Shown one piece after another: positions 1 through 8,431 of a stretch of 64,000 nt of DNA. How positions within the stretch are numbered: position 1 is the stretch's first letter; each line of letters starts with the position of its first letter. Origin of the DNA: Hypericibacter adhaerens (GTDB lineage: Bacteria > Pseudomonadota > Alphaproteobacteria > Dongiales > Dongiaceae); contig NZ_CP042582.1 of assembly GCF_008728835.1 (NCBI RefSeq), positions 5,129,001 to 5,193,000 on the forward strand. Direction: 5' to 3'. The translations under genes and the position numbers were made by a program. The notes under the pieces are model-generated. The model did no database searches, was not told the DNA's origin, and saw only the letters and a list, made by a program, of their open reading frames with translations.

Positions 1-183
1 GCGGATGGCCGAAAGGTAACGGTGCGGCGGGCCGCCCGCACCCATGTAGTTCTCGGCGTGAACCTCGAAGAAGCCGATATCGGGCCTCGTTTCGAGGATC
101 GTGCGGTAATGCTCGGCCTTGAGGCCGACGCCGGCACGCCGGGGCAGGTCGCGACCGGCGCCGAAGGATGACGGCTCGGACAT
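1..183 (-). CDS. bufB: DUF692/BufB-family maturase, N-terminal part only
   Basis: Only the first 61 codons are present; the gene runs off the left edge. The visible residues match the start of the DUF692 (MbnB/BufB) family: GVGLKAEHY followed by [12 protein letters not shown], a block that carries metal-binding residues in this TIM-barrel family. Known members are multinuclear iron enzymes that modify cysteines of a small precursor peptide. A GGAGG ribosome-binding site lies about 8 bases before the ATG. It sits 71 bases downstream of a BufA1-type precursor on the same strand, which is the usual bufAB order. Family assignment is firm for the part seen. The function as bufferin maturase is inferred from the neighbour. 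Confidence 0.85.
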   Translation of the reverse strand, partial: MSEPSSFGAGRDLPRRAGVGLKAEHYRTILETRPDIGFFEVHAENYMGAGGPPHRYLSAIR

Positions 184-254
184 GGGGAAGCCTCCGCCGC
201 GGGCTTGAAAAAGGGGGCCGGGCCCTGGGGGAGGCCCGGCCGGCCGGAACGTCC

Positions 255-587
255 TCAGGCCTTGGGCGAGAGGCTTCCGGGCCCGTTCGGCGTGGAAATG
301 CCGGTGCAAGTTCCCTTGGGCACCAGCCTGAAGGCATTGCCTTGGTAATCGACGGCGCTCGTGCCGGCGCAGGTGGTGCCGGCGCCCGCATAGCAGTCGT
401 TCTGCCCCTTGAGCGCGGTGCCGAAGCAGGGCTCGACCGTGCCGCCTTTGACCAGGGCGGTGTTCTGCTCCTGAATCTTCTTCTGCGCCTCGGTGAATTC
501 CTGGGCGCTGGCCGGCATGGCGGCAAGGGCGCCCAGCGCGGCGGCGAAGGCGCCGGCGACGAGAACGGTCATGGTGCGATCGGGCAT
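255..587 (-). CDS. bufA1: BufA1-type bufferin precursor (DUF2282)
   Basis: A 110-residue protein with a Sec signal peptide (hydrophobic stretch about residues 7-25, cleavage after MPASA) and a core holding four cysteines in the DUF2282 pattern: [20 protein letters not shown] and PKGTC. Known family members are bufferins, exported copper-binding peptides in which a DUF692 enzyme modifies cysteines. The start at 587 is supported by GGAG nine bases upstream; longer readings would lack a signal peptide at the N-terminus. It is the first gene of an operon with the DUF692 gene. A role in copper buffering is inferred from the family. The expected DUF2063 (BufC) partner would lie outside the window. 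Confidence 0.88.
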   Translation of the reverse strand: MPDRTMTVLVAGAFAAALGALAAMPASAQEFTEAQKKIQEQNTALVKGGTVEPCFGTALKGQNDCYAGAGTTCAGTSAVDYQGNAFRLVPKGTCTGISTPNGPGSLSPKA

Positions 588-1083
588 AAGGGTTTCTCCA
601 GCGTTGGAAAGGGAATTGCGATCTCGAGGAACCGCGCGGGCGAGGCGGCCGACCGAAGCCGGACCGAGCCAAGGCTCGGCTCGACGTCCGGGCCGATGGC
701 GGGATGACGGTGACGTCCTCCGCCCGCTCGCGAGCGGCCCCGCGATGGTTCCCCGCCGCTGATCCAAGTTAGGAGATCGGCCGTGGGCGAAGATTGAGCG
801 ATGTTGCGCCGGTTGGTTTCCGATTGCGCGCCGCGAAATGACGGGGCGGAACGGCGCCCCAGATCCGGTGGTTCAAGCCATGGCGCGGCCGGCGGATGGG
901 CCCTTGCGGATCGGGCATGCCGGCTGTCTGCCGGCCGCCATGAGGAGGACATCCGATCGGCGGCCGGGCGTCATCTCGCCGCAACAGCCACTCATCCTGC
1001 CCGCAGGCGATGGAGCGAGGCACCAAAGCATGCTTCTCTTCATGGCCTCCGCGCTGCAATCGAAGGAATGAAAGGATGACGAG
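588..1083. other. Intergenic region between divergent bufA1 and SDR genes
   Basis: About 500 bases with no convincing gene. Short open frames on both strands have no recognisable domains and poor starts. It must hold the two divergent promoters. The only specific signal I can point to is the ECF-like pair at 727-752. Confidence 0.6.
727..752 (-). promoter_or_regulatory. Candidate ECF-type promoter for the buf operon
   Basis: On the minus strand, GGAACC (752-747) is followed after exactly 16 bases by CGAG (730-727). This resembles the -35 and -10 elements used by several alphaproteobacterial ECF sigma factors. It would give a 5' leader of about 140 bases, which is long. Short motifs of this kind arise by chance in GC-rich DNA, so this is a weak call. 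Confidence 0.25.
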
Positions 1084-1923
1084 ATGGTAATGTCTCCTGT
1101 CTGGTTCATCACCGGCTGCTCCACCGGCTTCGGCCACGAGCTCGCCAAGCAGGTGATCGCGCGCGGAGACCGGGCGGTCGTCACGGCGCGCGACAAGGCA
1201 CGGCTGGCGGGCCTGGTCGGCGGGCATGAAGCGGCCACGCTCGCGCTCGCGCTGGATGTGACCCGCACCGACCAGATCGAGGCGGCCGCCCAAGCGGCGC
1301 TCCAACGGTTCGGCCGGATCGATATCCTCGTCAACAATGCGGGCTATGGCTATATGGCCGCCGTCGAGGAAGGCGAGGAGACCGAGATCCGCCGCCAGTT
1401 CGACGCCAATGTCTTCGGCCTTTTCGCCATGACGAGGGCCATCCTGCCGATCATGCGGCGCCAGCGCCGCGGACATGTGATCAGCATCTCCTCGGTTGCC
1501 GGCTTCATCGGCTTTCCCGGCTCGGGCTATTACGCCGCGAGCAAGCATGCCGTCGAGGGCTGGGCCGACGCGCTGGCCGCGGAGGGCAAGCCGATCGGCA
1601 TCCGGGTCACTTGCGTCGAACCCGGGCCGTTCCGCACCGACTGGGCGGGACGCTCGATGACGCAAACGCCGAACCGGATCGCCGACTATGCCGAAACGGC
1701 GGGCGCACGCATGGGCAACGCCAAGGCCGGGAGCGGCAAGCAGCCGGGCGATCCCGCCCGCGCCGCCGCGGCGATCATCAGGATCGCCGGGATCGAGAAC
1801 CCGCCGCGCCACCTCGTGCTGGGTGCGTTCGGGGTCGATGCGGTGACGAAGACGCTGCGCGAACGGCTCGCCGAGGTCGAGGCCTGGCGCGAGCTCGGCC
1901 TGTCGGCCGATTTTCCCGCGTGA
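1084..1923 (+). CDS. Short-chain dehydrogenase/reductase
   Basis: A 279-residue classical SDR. The nucleotide-binding motif TGCSTGFG is at residues 10-17, NNAG at 84-87, the catalytic serine region SISS near 134-137, and the YxxxK pair is Y150/K154. The extended form, with about 40 residues beyond the usual 240-250, fits SDRs that act on bulky or lipid-like substrates. Either ATG at 1084 or the one two codons later could be the start; AAGGATGA lies just upstream. The stop is 10 bases before the proton-ATPase gene, so the two are probably co-transcribed. No substrate can be deduced. Confidence 0.85.
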   Translation: MVMSPVWFITGCSTGFGHELAKQVIARGDRAVVTARDKARLAGLVGGHEAATLALALDVTRTDQIEAAAQAALQRFGRIDILVNNAGYGYMAAVEEGEETEIRRQFDANVFGLFAMTRAILPIMRRQRRGHVISISSVAGFIGFPGSGYYAASKHAVEGWADALAAEGKPIGIRVTCVEPGPFRTDWAGRSMTQTPNRIADYAETAGARMGNAKAGSGKQPGDPARAAAAIIRIAGIENPPRHLVLGAFGVDAVTKTLRERLAEVEAWRELGLSADFPA

Positions 1924-1933
1924 CGACCCTCAC

Positions 1934-4282
1934 GTGACAGCCGATCAAGGCTTGCCCGCTAACGCCGGATTGCCGGCGGGCCTCTCCGCGGCCGAGGCCA
2001 ACCGTCGCCTCGCGGAATCCGGCCCCAACGAGATGGTCGAGACCGCCGAGCATCCGTTGCGCCGCGCGCTCCGGCATTTCTGGGCGCCGGTGCCCTGGAT
2101 GCTCGAGGTCACCATCCTCCTGCAGCTCGTGGCGGGCGAGGGGGTGGAAGCGGCGATGGTGGCCGCCCTGCTGCTCATCAATGTCGTGCTCGCCATGGTG
2201 CAGGAGGGCCGTGCCAGCGCGACGCTGGCACTTCTGCGCCAGCGCCTGGCGCCGCGCGCCCGGGTGCGCCGCGACGGCTCATGGTCCGATATGCCGGCGG
2301 CGGCACTGGTGCAGGGCGACATCGTCCAGATCTCGCTCGGCGGCATCGTGCCGGCCGACCTGAAGCTGCTGTCGGGCTCGGTGCTGCTCGACCAGTCGAT
2401 GCTGACCGGCGAATCCGTCGCGGTGGAGCGGGGGCCGGACGAGCAGGCCTATGCCGGTGCCCTGGTGAACCGCGGCGAGGCCGTGGCCGAGGTCACCGCC
2501 ACGGGCGCCCGCACCTATTTCGGCCGCACCGCCGAGCTGGTGCGCGCCGCCGACGTCCAGAGCAGCGAGCAGAAGGCCGTGCTCGGCGTGGTCAAGGCGC
2601 TGACCGCGGTGAACATGGCCATCGTCGTCGGCATGGTCGCCTATGCCTATGCCATCGGCATGACGCTGGTGCAGATCATCCCCTTGGTGCTGGCGGCGCT
2701 GCTCTCCGCCGTGCCGGTTGCGATGCCCGCCGTTTTCACGCTGGCGGCGGCACTGGGTGCGCGGCGGCTCGCCGACGAGGGCGTGCTGCTGGCAAGACTG
2801 TCGGCCCTGCAGGAAGCGGCCATGATCGACGTGCTCTGCGTCGACAAGACCGGCACCCTGACGATGAACAGTCTCAGCGTGAGCGGCGTGGTGCCGCTCG
2901 TGGACGGTCTCACCGAGGCGGCCTTGCTCAGCCGCGCGGCGGCGGCCAGCTCGGCCGACGGCCAGGACCGGGTCGATGCAGCGATCCGGGCGGCCGCGGC
3001 GCAGCGCGGCGGTGCTGCCCTGCCGGTGATCCGCTTCACGCCTTTCGATCCGGCCACCAAGATGGCCGAGGCGCTGATCGCCGACCCGTCGGGTGCCCCG
3101 TTGCGCATCGCCAAGGGCTCGCCGATCGCGATCGCCGCCCTGGCGCCGCTGGATCCCTCGGCGCAAGCCGCGTTGAAGCGCATGACCGGGGAAGGCAGCC
3201 GCGTCCTCGCCATCGCCGCCGGCGCGCCGGACAGCATGGCGGTGATCGGCCTGATCGGGCTCAGCGATCCGCCGCGCCCCGATTCCGCGCCGCTGCTGGC
3301 TGAATTGCGGGGGCTCGGTATCGGTGCCGTCATGGTCACCGGCGACACCGCCGAGACCGCCGGCACGGTCGCCCGCACCATCGGCCTGCAGGGGCCGGTC
3401 TGTCCGCCCGGCAAGATCCCCGAGAGCGTCGGGCCGCGGGACTATGCGGTCTATGCCGGCGTCTTCCCGGAGGACAAGTTCCGGCTCGTCCGCGCCTTTC
3501 AGCGCCAGGGACATGCGGTGGGCATGTGCGGCGATGGCGCCAACGACGCGCCGGCGCTGCGCCAGGCGCAGATGGGCATCGCGGTGGCGAGCGCCACGGA
3601 TGTCGCCAAATCCGCCGCCGGGCTCGTGCTCACCGCGCCCGGCCTGCGCGGCATCCTGGCCTGCATCGAGGAAGGCCGCGCCGCCTTCCAGCGCGTGCTG
3701 ACCTTCACGCTGGGCATGCTGGTCAGCAAGGCGGTGACGCTGATCGTCATGGGCGGCGGCCTGGTGATGACGGGCCATGCGGTGATGACGCCGCTGCTGC
3801 AGGCGATCTGGATGCTGACCGGCGACATCCCGATGATGGCCCGGGCGGCCGACCGCGCGAAGCCGACGCCTTATCCCAATGCCTGGAAGATCCGCGAGCT
3901 GGTGCTGGCGGCCCTGCCGCTGGGTTCGGTGAAGCTCCTCTATGTCATGGCCGTGCTGGCGCTCGGCTGGTTCCGGCTGAAGCTCGATGCCGAGACGATG
4001 CGGACCCTGACCTTCCTGACGCTGGTGCTGGCGGGCCAGATGACCGGGCTCGTCCTGCGGGCGCGGGGCCATGTCTGGCATTCCCGCCCGGCGTTGGTGC
4101 TGCTCGCGGCGATCGCGGCTGCGGCCGCGCTGGCCTCGGCCCTCGCTTGGGCAGGCTGGTTCATGGCGGCGCTGCCGGGCTGGCTCGTGCTCTCGCTCTA
4201 TGGCGGCAGCCTCGGCTACGGCCTGGTGCTGGACTTGGTGAAGGTCGCGATGCTGCGCTGGCTGCCGATCGACCGGCGGTGA
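1934..4282 (+). CDS. P3A-type plasma-membrane proton-efflux ATPase
   Basis: A 782-residue P-type ATPase with a GTG start. The motifs appear in order: TGES (158-161, dephosphorylation loop), DKTGTLT with the phosphorylated Asp at 304, and GDGANDAP (from 533, hinge). There are two transmembrane segments before the actuator domain, two between actuator and phosphorylation domains, and about six after residue 580. There is no heavy-metal-binding N-terminal domain, and the layout matches the compact H+-ATPases (P3A) of bacteria and archaea, without the regulatory C-terminal extension of plant enzymes. It would use ATP to pump protons outward. It follows an SDR gene by 10 bases. Proton specificity is from family resemblance; a different cation cannot be excluded. 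Confidence 0.85.
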   Translation: MTADQGLPANAGLPAGLSAAEANRRLAESGPNEMVETAEHPLRRALRHFWAPVPWMLEVTILLQLVAGEGVEAAMVAALLLINVVLAMVQEGRASATLALLRQRLAPRARVRRDGSWSDMPAAALVQGDIVQISLGGIVPADLKLLSGSVLLDQSMLTGESVAVERGPDEQAYAGALVNRGEAVAEVTATGARTYFGRTAELVRAADVQSSEQKAVLGVVKALTAVNMAIVVGMVAYAYAIGMTLVQIIPLVLAALLSAVPVAMPAVFTLAAALGARRLADEGVLLARLSALQEAAMIDVLCVDKTGTLTMNSLSVSGVVPLVDGLTEAALLSRAAAASSADGQDRVDAAIRAAAAQRGGAALPVIRFTPFDPATKMAEALIADPSGAPLRIAKGSPIAIAALAPLDPSAQAALKRMTGEGSRVLAIAAGAPDSMAVIGLIGLSDPPRPDSAPLLAELRGLGIGAVMVTGDTAETAGTVARTIGLQGPVCPPGKIPESVGPRDYAVYAGVFPEDKFRLVRAFQRQGHAVGMCGDGANDAPALRQAQMGIAVASATDVAKSAAGLVLTAPGLRGILACIEEGRAAFQRVLTFTLGMLVSKAVTLIVMGGGLVMTGHAVMTPLLQAIWMLTGDIPMMARAADRAKPTPYPNAWKIRELVLAALPLGSVKLLYVMAVLALGWFRLKLDAETMRTLTFLTLVLAGQMTGLVLRARGHVWHSRPALVLLAAIAAAAALASALAWAGWFMAALPGWLVLSLYGGSLGYGLVLDLVKVAMLRWLPIDRR

Positions 4283-4416
4283 GAGGTTTCCGACAACGCC
4301 GAGGCCGCGCCGGGACCGCGATCATGCGTCAATCGGCTTTGTAGCTTGCTATCCAACCAGAAAGACGGGCCGATGGCGGTGTCCGATCCGCAGCCGCGGA
4401 GCCGACCTCCGGATTC

Positions 4417-5520
4417 TCAAGCGCGCGGCGAGGGCACGCGTGCAGCAAGGGCGGCCGCACGTTCGATGACGGCTTCCTGGTGGGGCAGCAGTTCCTGCCC
4501 GCCCATGTTGCTGACCCAGTCATGCATGGGATCGTCGATTTGCGTCTGCAGACCCGCCAGCGTCTCGATGACCGGCGCGGCGCAGTAGGGGATATAGACC
4601 GGCGCATAGCCGCCCTCGAGACAGACGACGAGGCGGCCCCCGCAGAGATCCTCGGCCGCCTGCTTCACCAGCCGCGTCATTTCGCGGAACGTCCCGCTGT
4701 GGCACAGCATATGCGCCAGGGGGTCGAGCACATTGGCGTCGAAGCCCGAGGCTACGGCGATCAGCTCCGGCTTGAACGCACGAAGCGCGGGAAGGACGAC
4801 GCGCTCGATCGTGCGGACATAGGCGCCATGGCCGCTGCCCGCGGGCAGCGGGATGTTGATGTTGTATCCCTCGCCGGCACCCTTACCCGTTTCCTCCAGG
4901 GCGCCGCTTTCGAGCGGATAGAGCCGGTCCTGATGGATGGAGATCGTGAGCACGCTCGGATCTTCGTAGAAGGACCATTGCGTGCCGTTGCCGTGATGCA
5001 CGTCCCAGTCGATGACGGCGATGCGGCTCAAGCCGCGGCGCGCCCTGGCATCCGCCACCGCGACCGCGACATTCGAGAAGACGGCGAACCCCCGGCCCCG
5101 GTCGGCTTCGGCATGATGGCCGCAGGGGCGGACGAGCGCGAAGGCGTTGCTCACCGTCCCGTCGAGAACCGCGTCGAAGGCCGTGATGCAGCCGCCCGCC
5201 GCGAGACGGCAGATGTCATAGGCACCCGCGCAGATCGCCGTGTAGTCGCCGACCGGGCCGCCATAGCCCTCGCTGAGTTCCTTGACGCGGGCGATATAGT
5301 CGCGCGTATGGATGCGGGCCAGCTCGTCCTCGGTGGCCATACGCGGCGTCAGCGAGGTCAGCTGATCGAAGATACCGCTCGCGCGCAGCAGGTTCAGGAT
5401 CCGGCGCTTGCCGTCGGGGCTGTCCATGGCCGGAAAGGGCTGCGTCAGCGGCCCCAGCGGCAGATAGGCCCCCAGCTCGACCCAGAAGAACCGTTCGTCA
5501 TGCACCAGCCCCGTCGCCAT
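4417..5520 (-). CDS. Histone deacetylase-family amidohydrolase (class II / acetylpolyamine type)
   Basis: A 367-residue zinc deacetylase of the arginase-deacetylase fold. Catalytic residues are present: the tandem histidines in RPCGHHAE (135-136), zinc ligands in DWDVHHGNGT (D173, H175) and the third ligand in SGFDAN (D261). The EGGY element near the C-terminus is also intact. Bacterial relatives remove acetyl groups from polyamines or other small amides. It is transcribed alone; neighbours give no substrate clue. The start at 5520 keeps the N-terminal LVHDERFFWVE block typical of bacterial members. Confidence 0.88.
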   Translation of the reverse strand: MATGLVHDERFFWVELGAYLPLGPLTQPFPAMDSPDGKRRILNLLRASGIFDQLTSLTPRMATEDELARIHTRDYIARVKELSEGYGGPVGDYTAICAGAYDICRLAAGGCITAFDAVLDGTVSNAFALVRPCGHHAEADRGRGFAVFSNVAVAVADARARRGLSRIAVIDWDVHHGNGTQWSFYEDPSVLTISIHQDRLYPLESGALEETGKGAGEGYNINIPLPAGSGHGAYVRTIERVVLPALRAFKPELIAVASGFDANVLDPLAHMLCHSGTFREMTRLVKQAAEDLCGGRLVVCLEGGYAPVYIPYCAAPVIETLAGLQTQIDDPMHDWVSNMGGQELLPHQEAVIERAAALAARVPSPRA

Positions 5521-5636
5521 CGCTCCATGTCCCCGATCGAGTGACTCTTTAGTCTGCGATGGGGCCGAGCATATCCGCTCCCTGCGGGCAGGGGCGAGCT
5601 TTGATGAGACGATCGCGCCTCATGCTGCCTCGACCG

Positions 5637-5873
5637 CTACCAGAAGCGCTTGGTGGCGAACGCCTTACCGGAACCGGATTTGAAATACTGCTCCAGCGCC
5701 CGCGCATTCTCCTCCGTCGCCACCGCGACATAAGATTTCAGCGCGATGGGTAAATGCGCCTTCGTGGACTGAACCTGGCCTTCCTGATGAGAGCTCAGCC
5801 GGCGCTCAAGGTTGTTGGTTGAGCCAACATAGATGTCGCCATTGCCGAGCTGAAGGAAGCAGACGAACCACAC
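5637..5873 (-). CDS. GIY-YIG nuclease-family protein
   Basis: A 78-residue single-domain protein. It opens with WFVCFLQLGNGDIYVGST, the GIY-YIG equivalent with the second half as IYVGST, and carries the conserved R in NLERRLSSHQ and the late E in ARALEQYFK. These small stand-alone domains (UPF0213 type) are widespread; their cellular role is largely unknown. It lies alone between the deacetylase gene and tRNA-Ser. Confidence 0.82.
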   Translation of the reverse strand: MWFVCFLQLGNGDIYVGSTNNLERRLSSHQEGQVQSTKAHLPIALKSYVAVATEENARALEQYFKSGSGKAFATKRFW

Positions 5874-6034
5874 GGGTCAGCGTGCCCCTCAAAAGTAGAA
5901 GGCAAGAGGGGCATCGCGTCGCTTCGGCTGTCCCCCTACGCTCCAAGTGGAGCTTCGGGGGACACTCCCACGCCTCATCGCCTTCGCGTGTCAGTCCACT
6001 TCGTGGCCTGCCACCCGAAGCCGAAGGCGTAGGG

Positions 6035-6124
6035 TGGCGGACGGGGGGAGATTCGAACTCCCGATACCCTTGCGAGTATGCCGCATTTCGAGTGCGGTGC
6101 ATTCAACCACTCTGCCACCCGTCC
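6035..6124 (-). tRNA. tRNA-Ser(CGA)
   Basis: A 90-base tRNA on the minus strand. The acceptor stem GGACGGG pairs with CCCGTCC, followed by discriminator G and an encoded CCA (plus-strand TGG at 6035-6037). The anticodon stem CCGCA/TGCGG encloses the loop CTCGAAA, giving anticodon CGA, which reads UCG serine codons. The long variable arm and the T-loop block GTTCGAATC are present, as expected for a class II tRNA. No integrase gene or att-like repeat was seen next to it. Confidence 0.95.
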
Positions 6125-6296
6125 GTGGCGCCCTGTTGGGGGCTGTTCCGCCGGAGGCCGCAGACGGGCCTCGGGGCTTTCCGGAACGGCGCGGAACCTA
6201 GACCAAGGCCTAGGGCCAGGGCAAGCATCGACGGCCAGCTTATCCCGCCGGGCTTATCGGTTGTTTAAAGGCGGCCGAGGCACTATTCCTGCCGCC

Positions 6297-7307
6297 ATGA
6301 ACATCGCCTTGCAGGCCCCGGACCACCGGACCCTGCCGGAGATCCCGGTGGTGGATCTGGAGAGCGGCAATGCCGCCGAGCTCGCCCGGCGCGAGCGGCA
6401 GCGCGCGGCGGCCCTCCTCGGCATCGGCCATGCGCATTATCCCGGCTGGGCCCTCAACTGGGGCGACAAGCGGTCGCGACGCTGGCTCGAAAAACAGGCC
6501 AACCCCTATCTGATCGAGATCGACGAGATCGCGGCGGCGCTGGGCGCGCCCGGCACGCATCTTCTCAACATCAGCTACGAATGGGCCTGCACCACGGGCG
6601 CCGATCGCGACCATCGGCGCGAGGGCTGCCGCATGCTGCGCGTGCTGGACTGGCCGCTGCCCGGCCTCGGCCGGCATGTGGTGGTGGCGCGCCAGCAGGC
6701 ACCAGCCGGGCCCTGGCTCAATGTCACCTGGCCCGGCTTCGTCGGCACGCTGACGGCGATGGCGCCGGGGCGATTTGCCGCGGCCTTCAACCAGCCGCCC
6801 TTGCGCCGGCGCACCGGCCTCCTCGCCGCCGACTGGCTGGTCGACCGCATCAAGGTGAGCCGCAGCCGCGCGCTGCCGCCCGCCCATCTGCTGCGCCGCG
6901 TGTTCGAGCAGGCGAAGGATTTCGCCGAAGCCCGGCGCATGATCGCCGAGACGCCGCTCTGCCTGCCGGCCTTCTTCGTGCTCGCCGGCACCAAGCCGCA
7001 CGAGGCCACCGTCATCGAGCGGCTGGAGAACAAGGCGTTCCTGCACGAGGCCCCGGCCGCGGTCTCCAACCATTTCCTGGGGCCCCGCATCGCCGGCCAG
7101 CCGCGCGGCAGCGAGACCGGCCCGCGCCGGCGCCTGATGCTGGAAAGCCTGGCCCGCGGCGGGCGCGATTTCGACTGGCTCCAGCCCCCGATCCTCAGTG
7201 GCGATACCCGGCTCGCGGTCGAGGCCAATGCCCGCACCGGCGAGCTTCTGGTCTGGGGCTTCGAGCCGGACGGGCCCGCGACCCGGCCGCTGCGGCTGGC
7301 GGCCTGA
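6297..7307 (+). CDS. Putative Ntn hydrolase (acid ceramidase/NAAA or C45-like)
   Basis: A 336-residue protein of uncertain function. Residues about 90-105 read LLNISYEWACTTG, followed by GCRMLRVLDWP. This resembles the catalytic-cysteine strand and the following RNLDW block of the acid ceramidase/NAAA and C45 acyltransferase group, where a cysteine becomes N-terminal after self-cleavage and hydrolyses amide bonds. If so, the nucleophile is the Cys of ACTTG. The start at 6297 is chosen because the same frame continues upstream into the tRNA gene. No partner genes adjoin it. The hydrolase call is by eye from motif spacing; a conserved protein of unknown function is the safe fallback. Confidence 0.55.
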   Translation: MNIALQAPDHRTLPEIPVVDLESGNAAELARRERQRAAALLGIGHAHYPGWALNWGDKRSRRWLEKQANPYLIEIDEIAAALGAPGTHLLNISYEWACTTGADRDHRREGCRMLRVLDWPLPGLGRHVVVARQQAPAGPWLNVTWPGFVGTLTAMAPGRFAAAFNQPPLRRRTGLLAADWLVDRIKVSRSRALPPAHLLRRVFEQAKDFAEARRMIAETPLCLPAFFVLAGTKPHEATVIERLENKAFLHEAPAAVSNHFLGPRIAGQPRGSETGPRRRLMLESLARGGRDFDWLQPPILSGDTRLAVEANARTGELLVWGFEPDGPATRPLRLAA

Positions 7308-7409
7308 GCGGGGATGCTCCCAGGGCGACCAAACGTCCCAAGGCGGCGGGGAAGCCCCTAAACGCCTTGCCCCGCAAGGTTTCCCGGCCCCGGCGGGGGT
7401 GGAATCAAG

Positions 7410-7437
7410 TTGACAGCAGGGCGGTTCCGGCTATAGT
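7410..7437 (+). promoter_or_regulatory. Sigma70-type promoter of rplU-rpmA
   Basis: TTGACA (7410-7415) and TATAGT (7432-7437) are separated by 16 bases. This is close to consensus and is the best promoter in the window. It leaves a leader of about 60 bases before the rplU ATG at 7505. Confidence 0.78.
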
Positions 7438-7504
7438 CCGGCCCTCGCGTCGGCCGGCCCGTTCGGCGGACGCCGCTTCCATAACAAAATCAAGCGTTTA
7501 AGCC

Positions 7505-8053
7505 ATGTTCGCAGTGTTCAGGACCGGCGGCAAGCAGTACAAGGTCGCCAAGAACGACATCATCCGCGTCGAGACCGTTCCGGGCTCGACCGGCGATCTC
7601 GTCGAGTTCACCGAGGTGCTGATGATCGGTGACGGCGCCGACACCACGGTCGGCAAGCCCCTCGTCGCGGGCGCCACCGTCGCGGCCGCCCTCCTCGACC
7701 AAGTCCAGGCCGACAAGGTCATCATCTTCAAGAAGAAGCGCCGCCACAATTACCGGCGCAAGCGCGGCCATCGTCAGCCGCTGTCGCTCCTGCGCGTGGT
7801 CGACATCCTGACCGGCGGCAAGAAGCCCGACGCTTCGACCAAGGACGCCGCCAAGGCCGCGGCCGAGGCCGGCGCCGAGAAGCACGCCAAGGCGAAGGAA
7901 ACCGCGGCCACCGTCACCGGTGCCAAGCGCAAGCCCGTCGCCAAGAAGGCGGTCGAGGCGAAGGAAGCGGCGCCCCAGTCAGCGTCCAAGGGGGTCGCCA
8001 AGAAGAAGCCGGCTGCCAAGAAGAAGGCCGCCGCGAAGAAGAGCGAGGAGTAA
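7505..8053 (+). CDS. rplU: 50S ribosomal protein L21 with long basic tail
   Basis: Residues 1 to about 103 are a full L21: MFAVFRTGGKQYKV at the N-terminus and the RRHNYRRKRGHRQP block that contacts 23S rRNA. The protein continues to residue 182 with a Lys/Ala-rich, low-complexity tail (runs such as AKKKPAAKKKAAAKK) that recalls histone H1-like sequences. Bacterial L21 is usually near 100-105 residues; alphaproteobacteria often have some C-terminal extension, but this one is long. It is six bases ahead of rpmA, the standard order, behind a strong promoter. Confidence 0.97.
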   Translation: MFAVFRTGGKQYKVAKNDIIRVETVPGSTGDLVEFTEVLMIGDGADTTVGKPLVAGATVAAALLDQVQADKVIIFKKKRRHNYRRKRGHRQPLSLLRVVDILTGGKKPDASTKDAAKAAAEAGAEKHAKAKETAATVTGAKRKPVAKKAVEAKEAAPQSASKGVAKKKPAAKKKAAAKKSEE

Positions 8054-8059
8054 TTACTC

Positions 8060-8317
8060 ATGGCCCACAAGAAAGCAGGCGGCAGCTCGCGCAACGGCCG
8101 CGATTCGGCCGGCAAGCGCCTCGGCGTGAAGAAGTACGGCGATGAGACGGTGCTCTCCGGCAACATCATCGTGCGCCAGCGCGGCACCACCTACCATCCC
8201 GGCGCCAATGTCGGCATGGGCCGCGACCACACCATCTTCGCCACCAGCAACGGCAAGGTCCGCTTCAAGCGCGCCACGGGCGGCCGGACCTTCGTCTCGG
8301 TGGAGCCGCAGAGCTGA
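8060..8317 (+). CDS. rpmA: 50S ribosomal protein L27
   Basis: An 85-residue L27 with the typical N-terminus [16 protein letters not shown], whose tail reaches the peptidyl-transferase centre, and the [10 protein letters not shown] and FHPG-like TYHPG motifs. It begins directly with the mature-type sequence, so no N-terminal cleavage is expected. It is co-transcribed with rplU and followed by a strong hairpin terminator. Confidence 0.97.
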   Translation: MAHKKAGGSSRNGRDSAGKRLGVKKYGDETVLSGNIIVRQRGTTYHPGANVGMGRDHTIFATSNGKVRFKRATGGRTFVSVEPQS

Positions 8318-8362
8318 CGTCATAGAGCGACGCCGGCCCCAGGCCAGACAGACGGAAATCGG

Positions 8363-8393
8363 AAGGGGGAACGGCGTCGCCGTTCCCCCTTTT
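8363..8393 (+). terminator. Intrinsic terminator after rpmA
   Basis: A perfect 13-bp stem, AAGGGGGAACGGC (8363-8375) with GCCGTTCCCCCTT (8379-8391), three-base loop, followed by TT. The T-run is short and continues as TTCCTTT, but stem strength and position 46 bases after the rpmA stop support the call. Confidence 0.8.
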
Positions 8394-8431
8394 CCTTTGC
8401 CCGGTTTCCAACGCTGTCCATCGACCGAACC

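Noticed and set aside
2279-4081. A 600-residue open frame antisense to the proton ATPase gene
   Set aside because: Its sequence is rich in His, Arg, Gln and Gly with no domain, which is the usual mirror of a GC-rich coding strand. The sense strand has all P-type ATPase motifs.
5874-6124. Genomic-island insertion at tRNA-Ser
   Set aside because: No integrase, no direct repeat of the tRNA 3' end and no base-composition shift were seen nearby.
6078-6296. A longer start for the putative Ntn hydrolase
   Set aside because: It would begin inside tRNA-Ser and adds residues with no conserved character.
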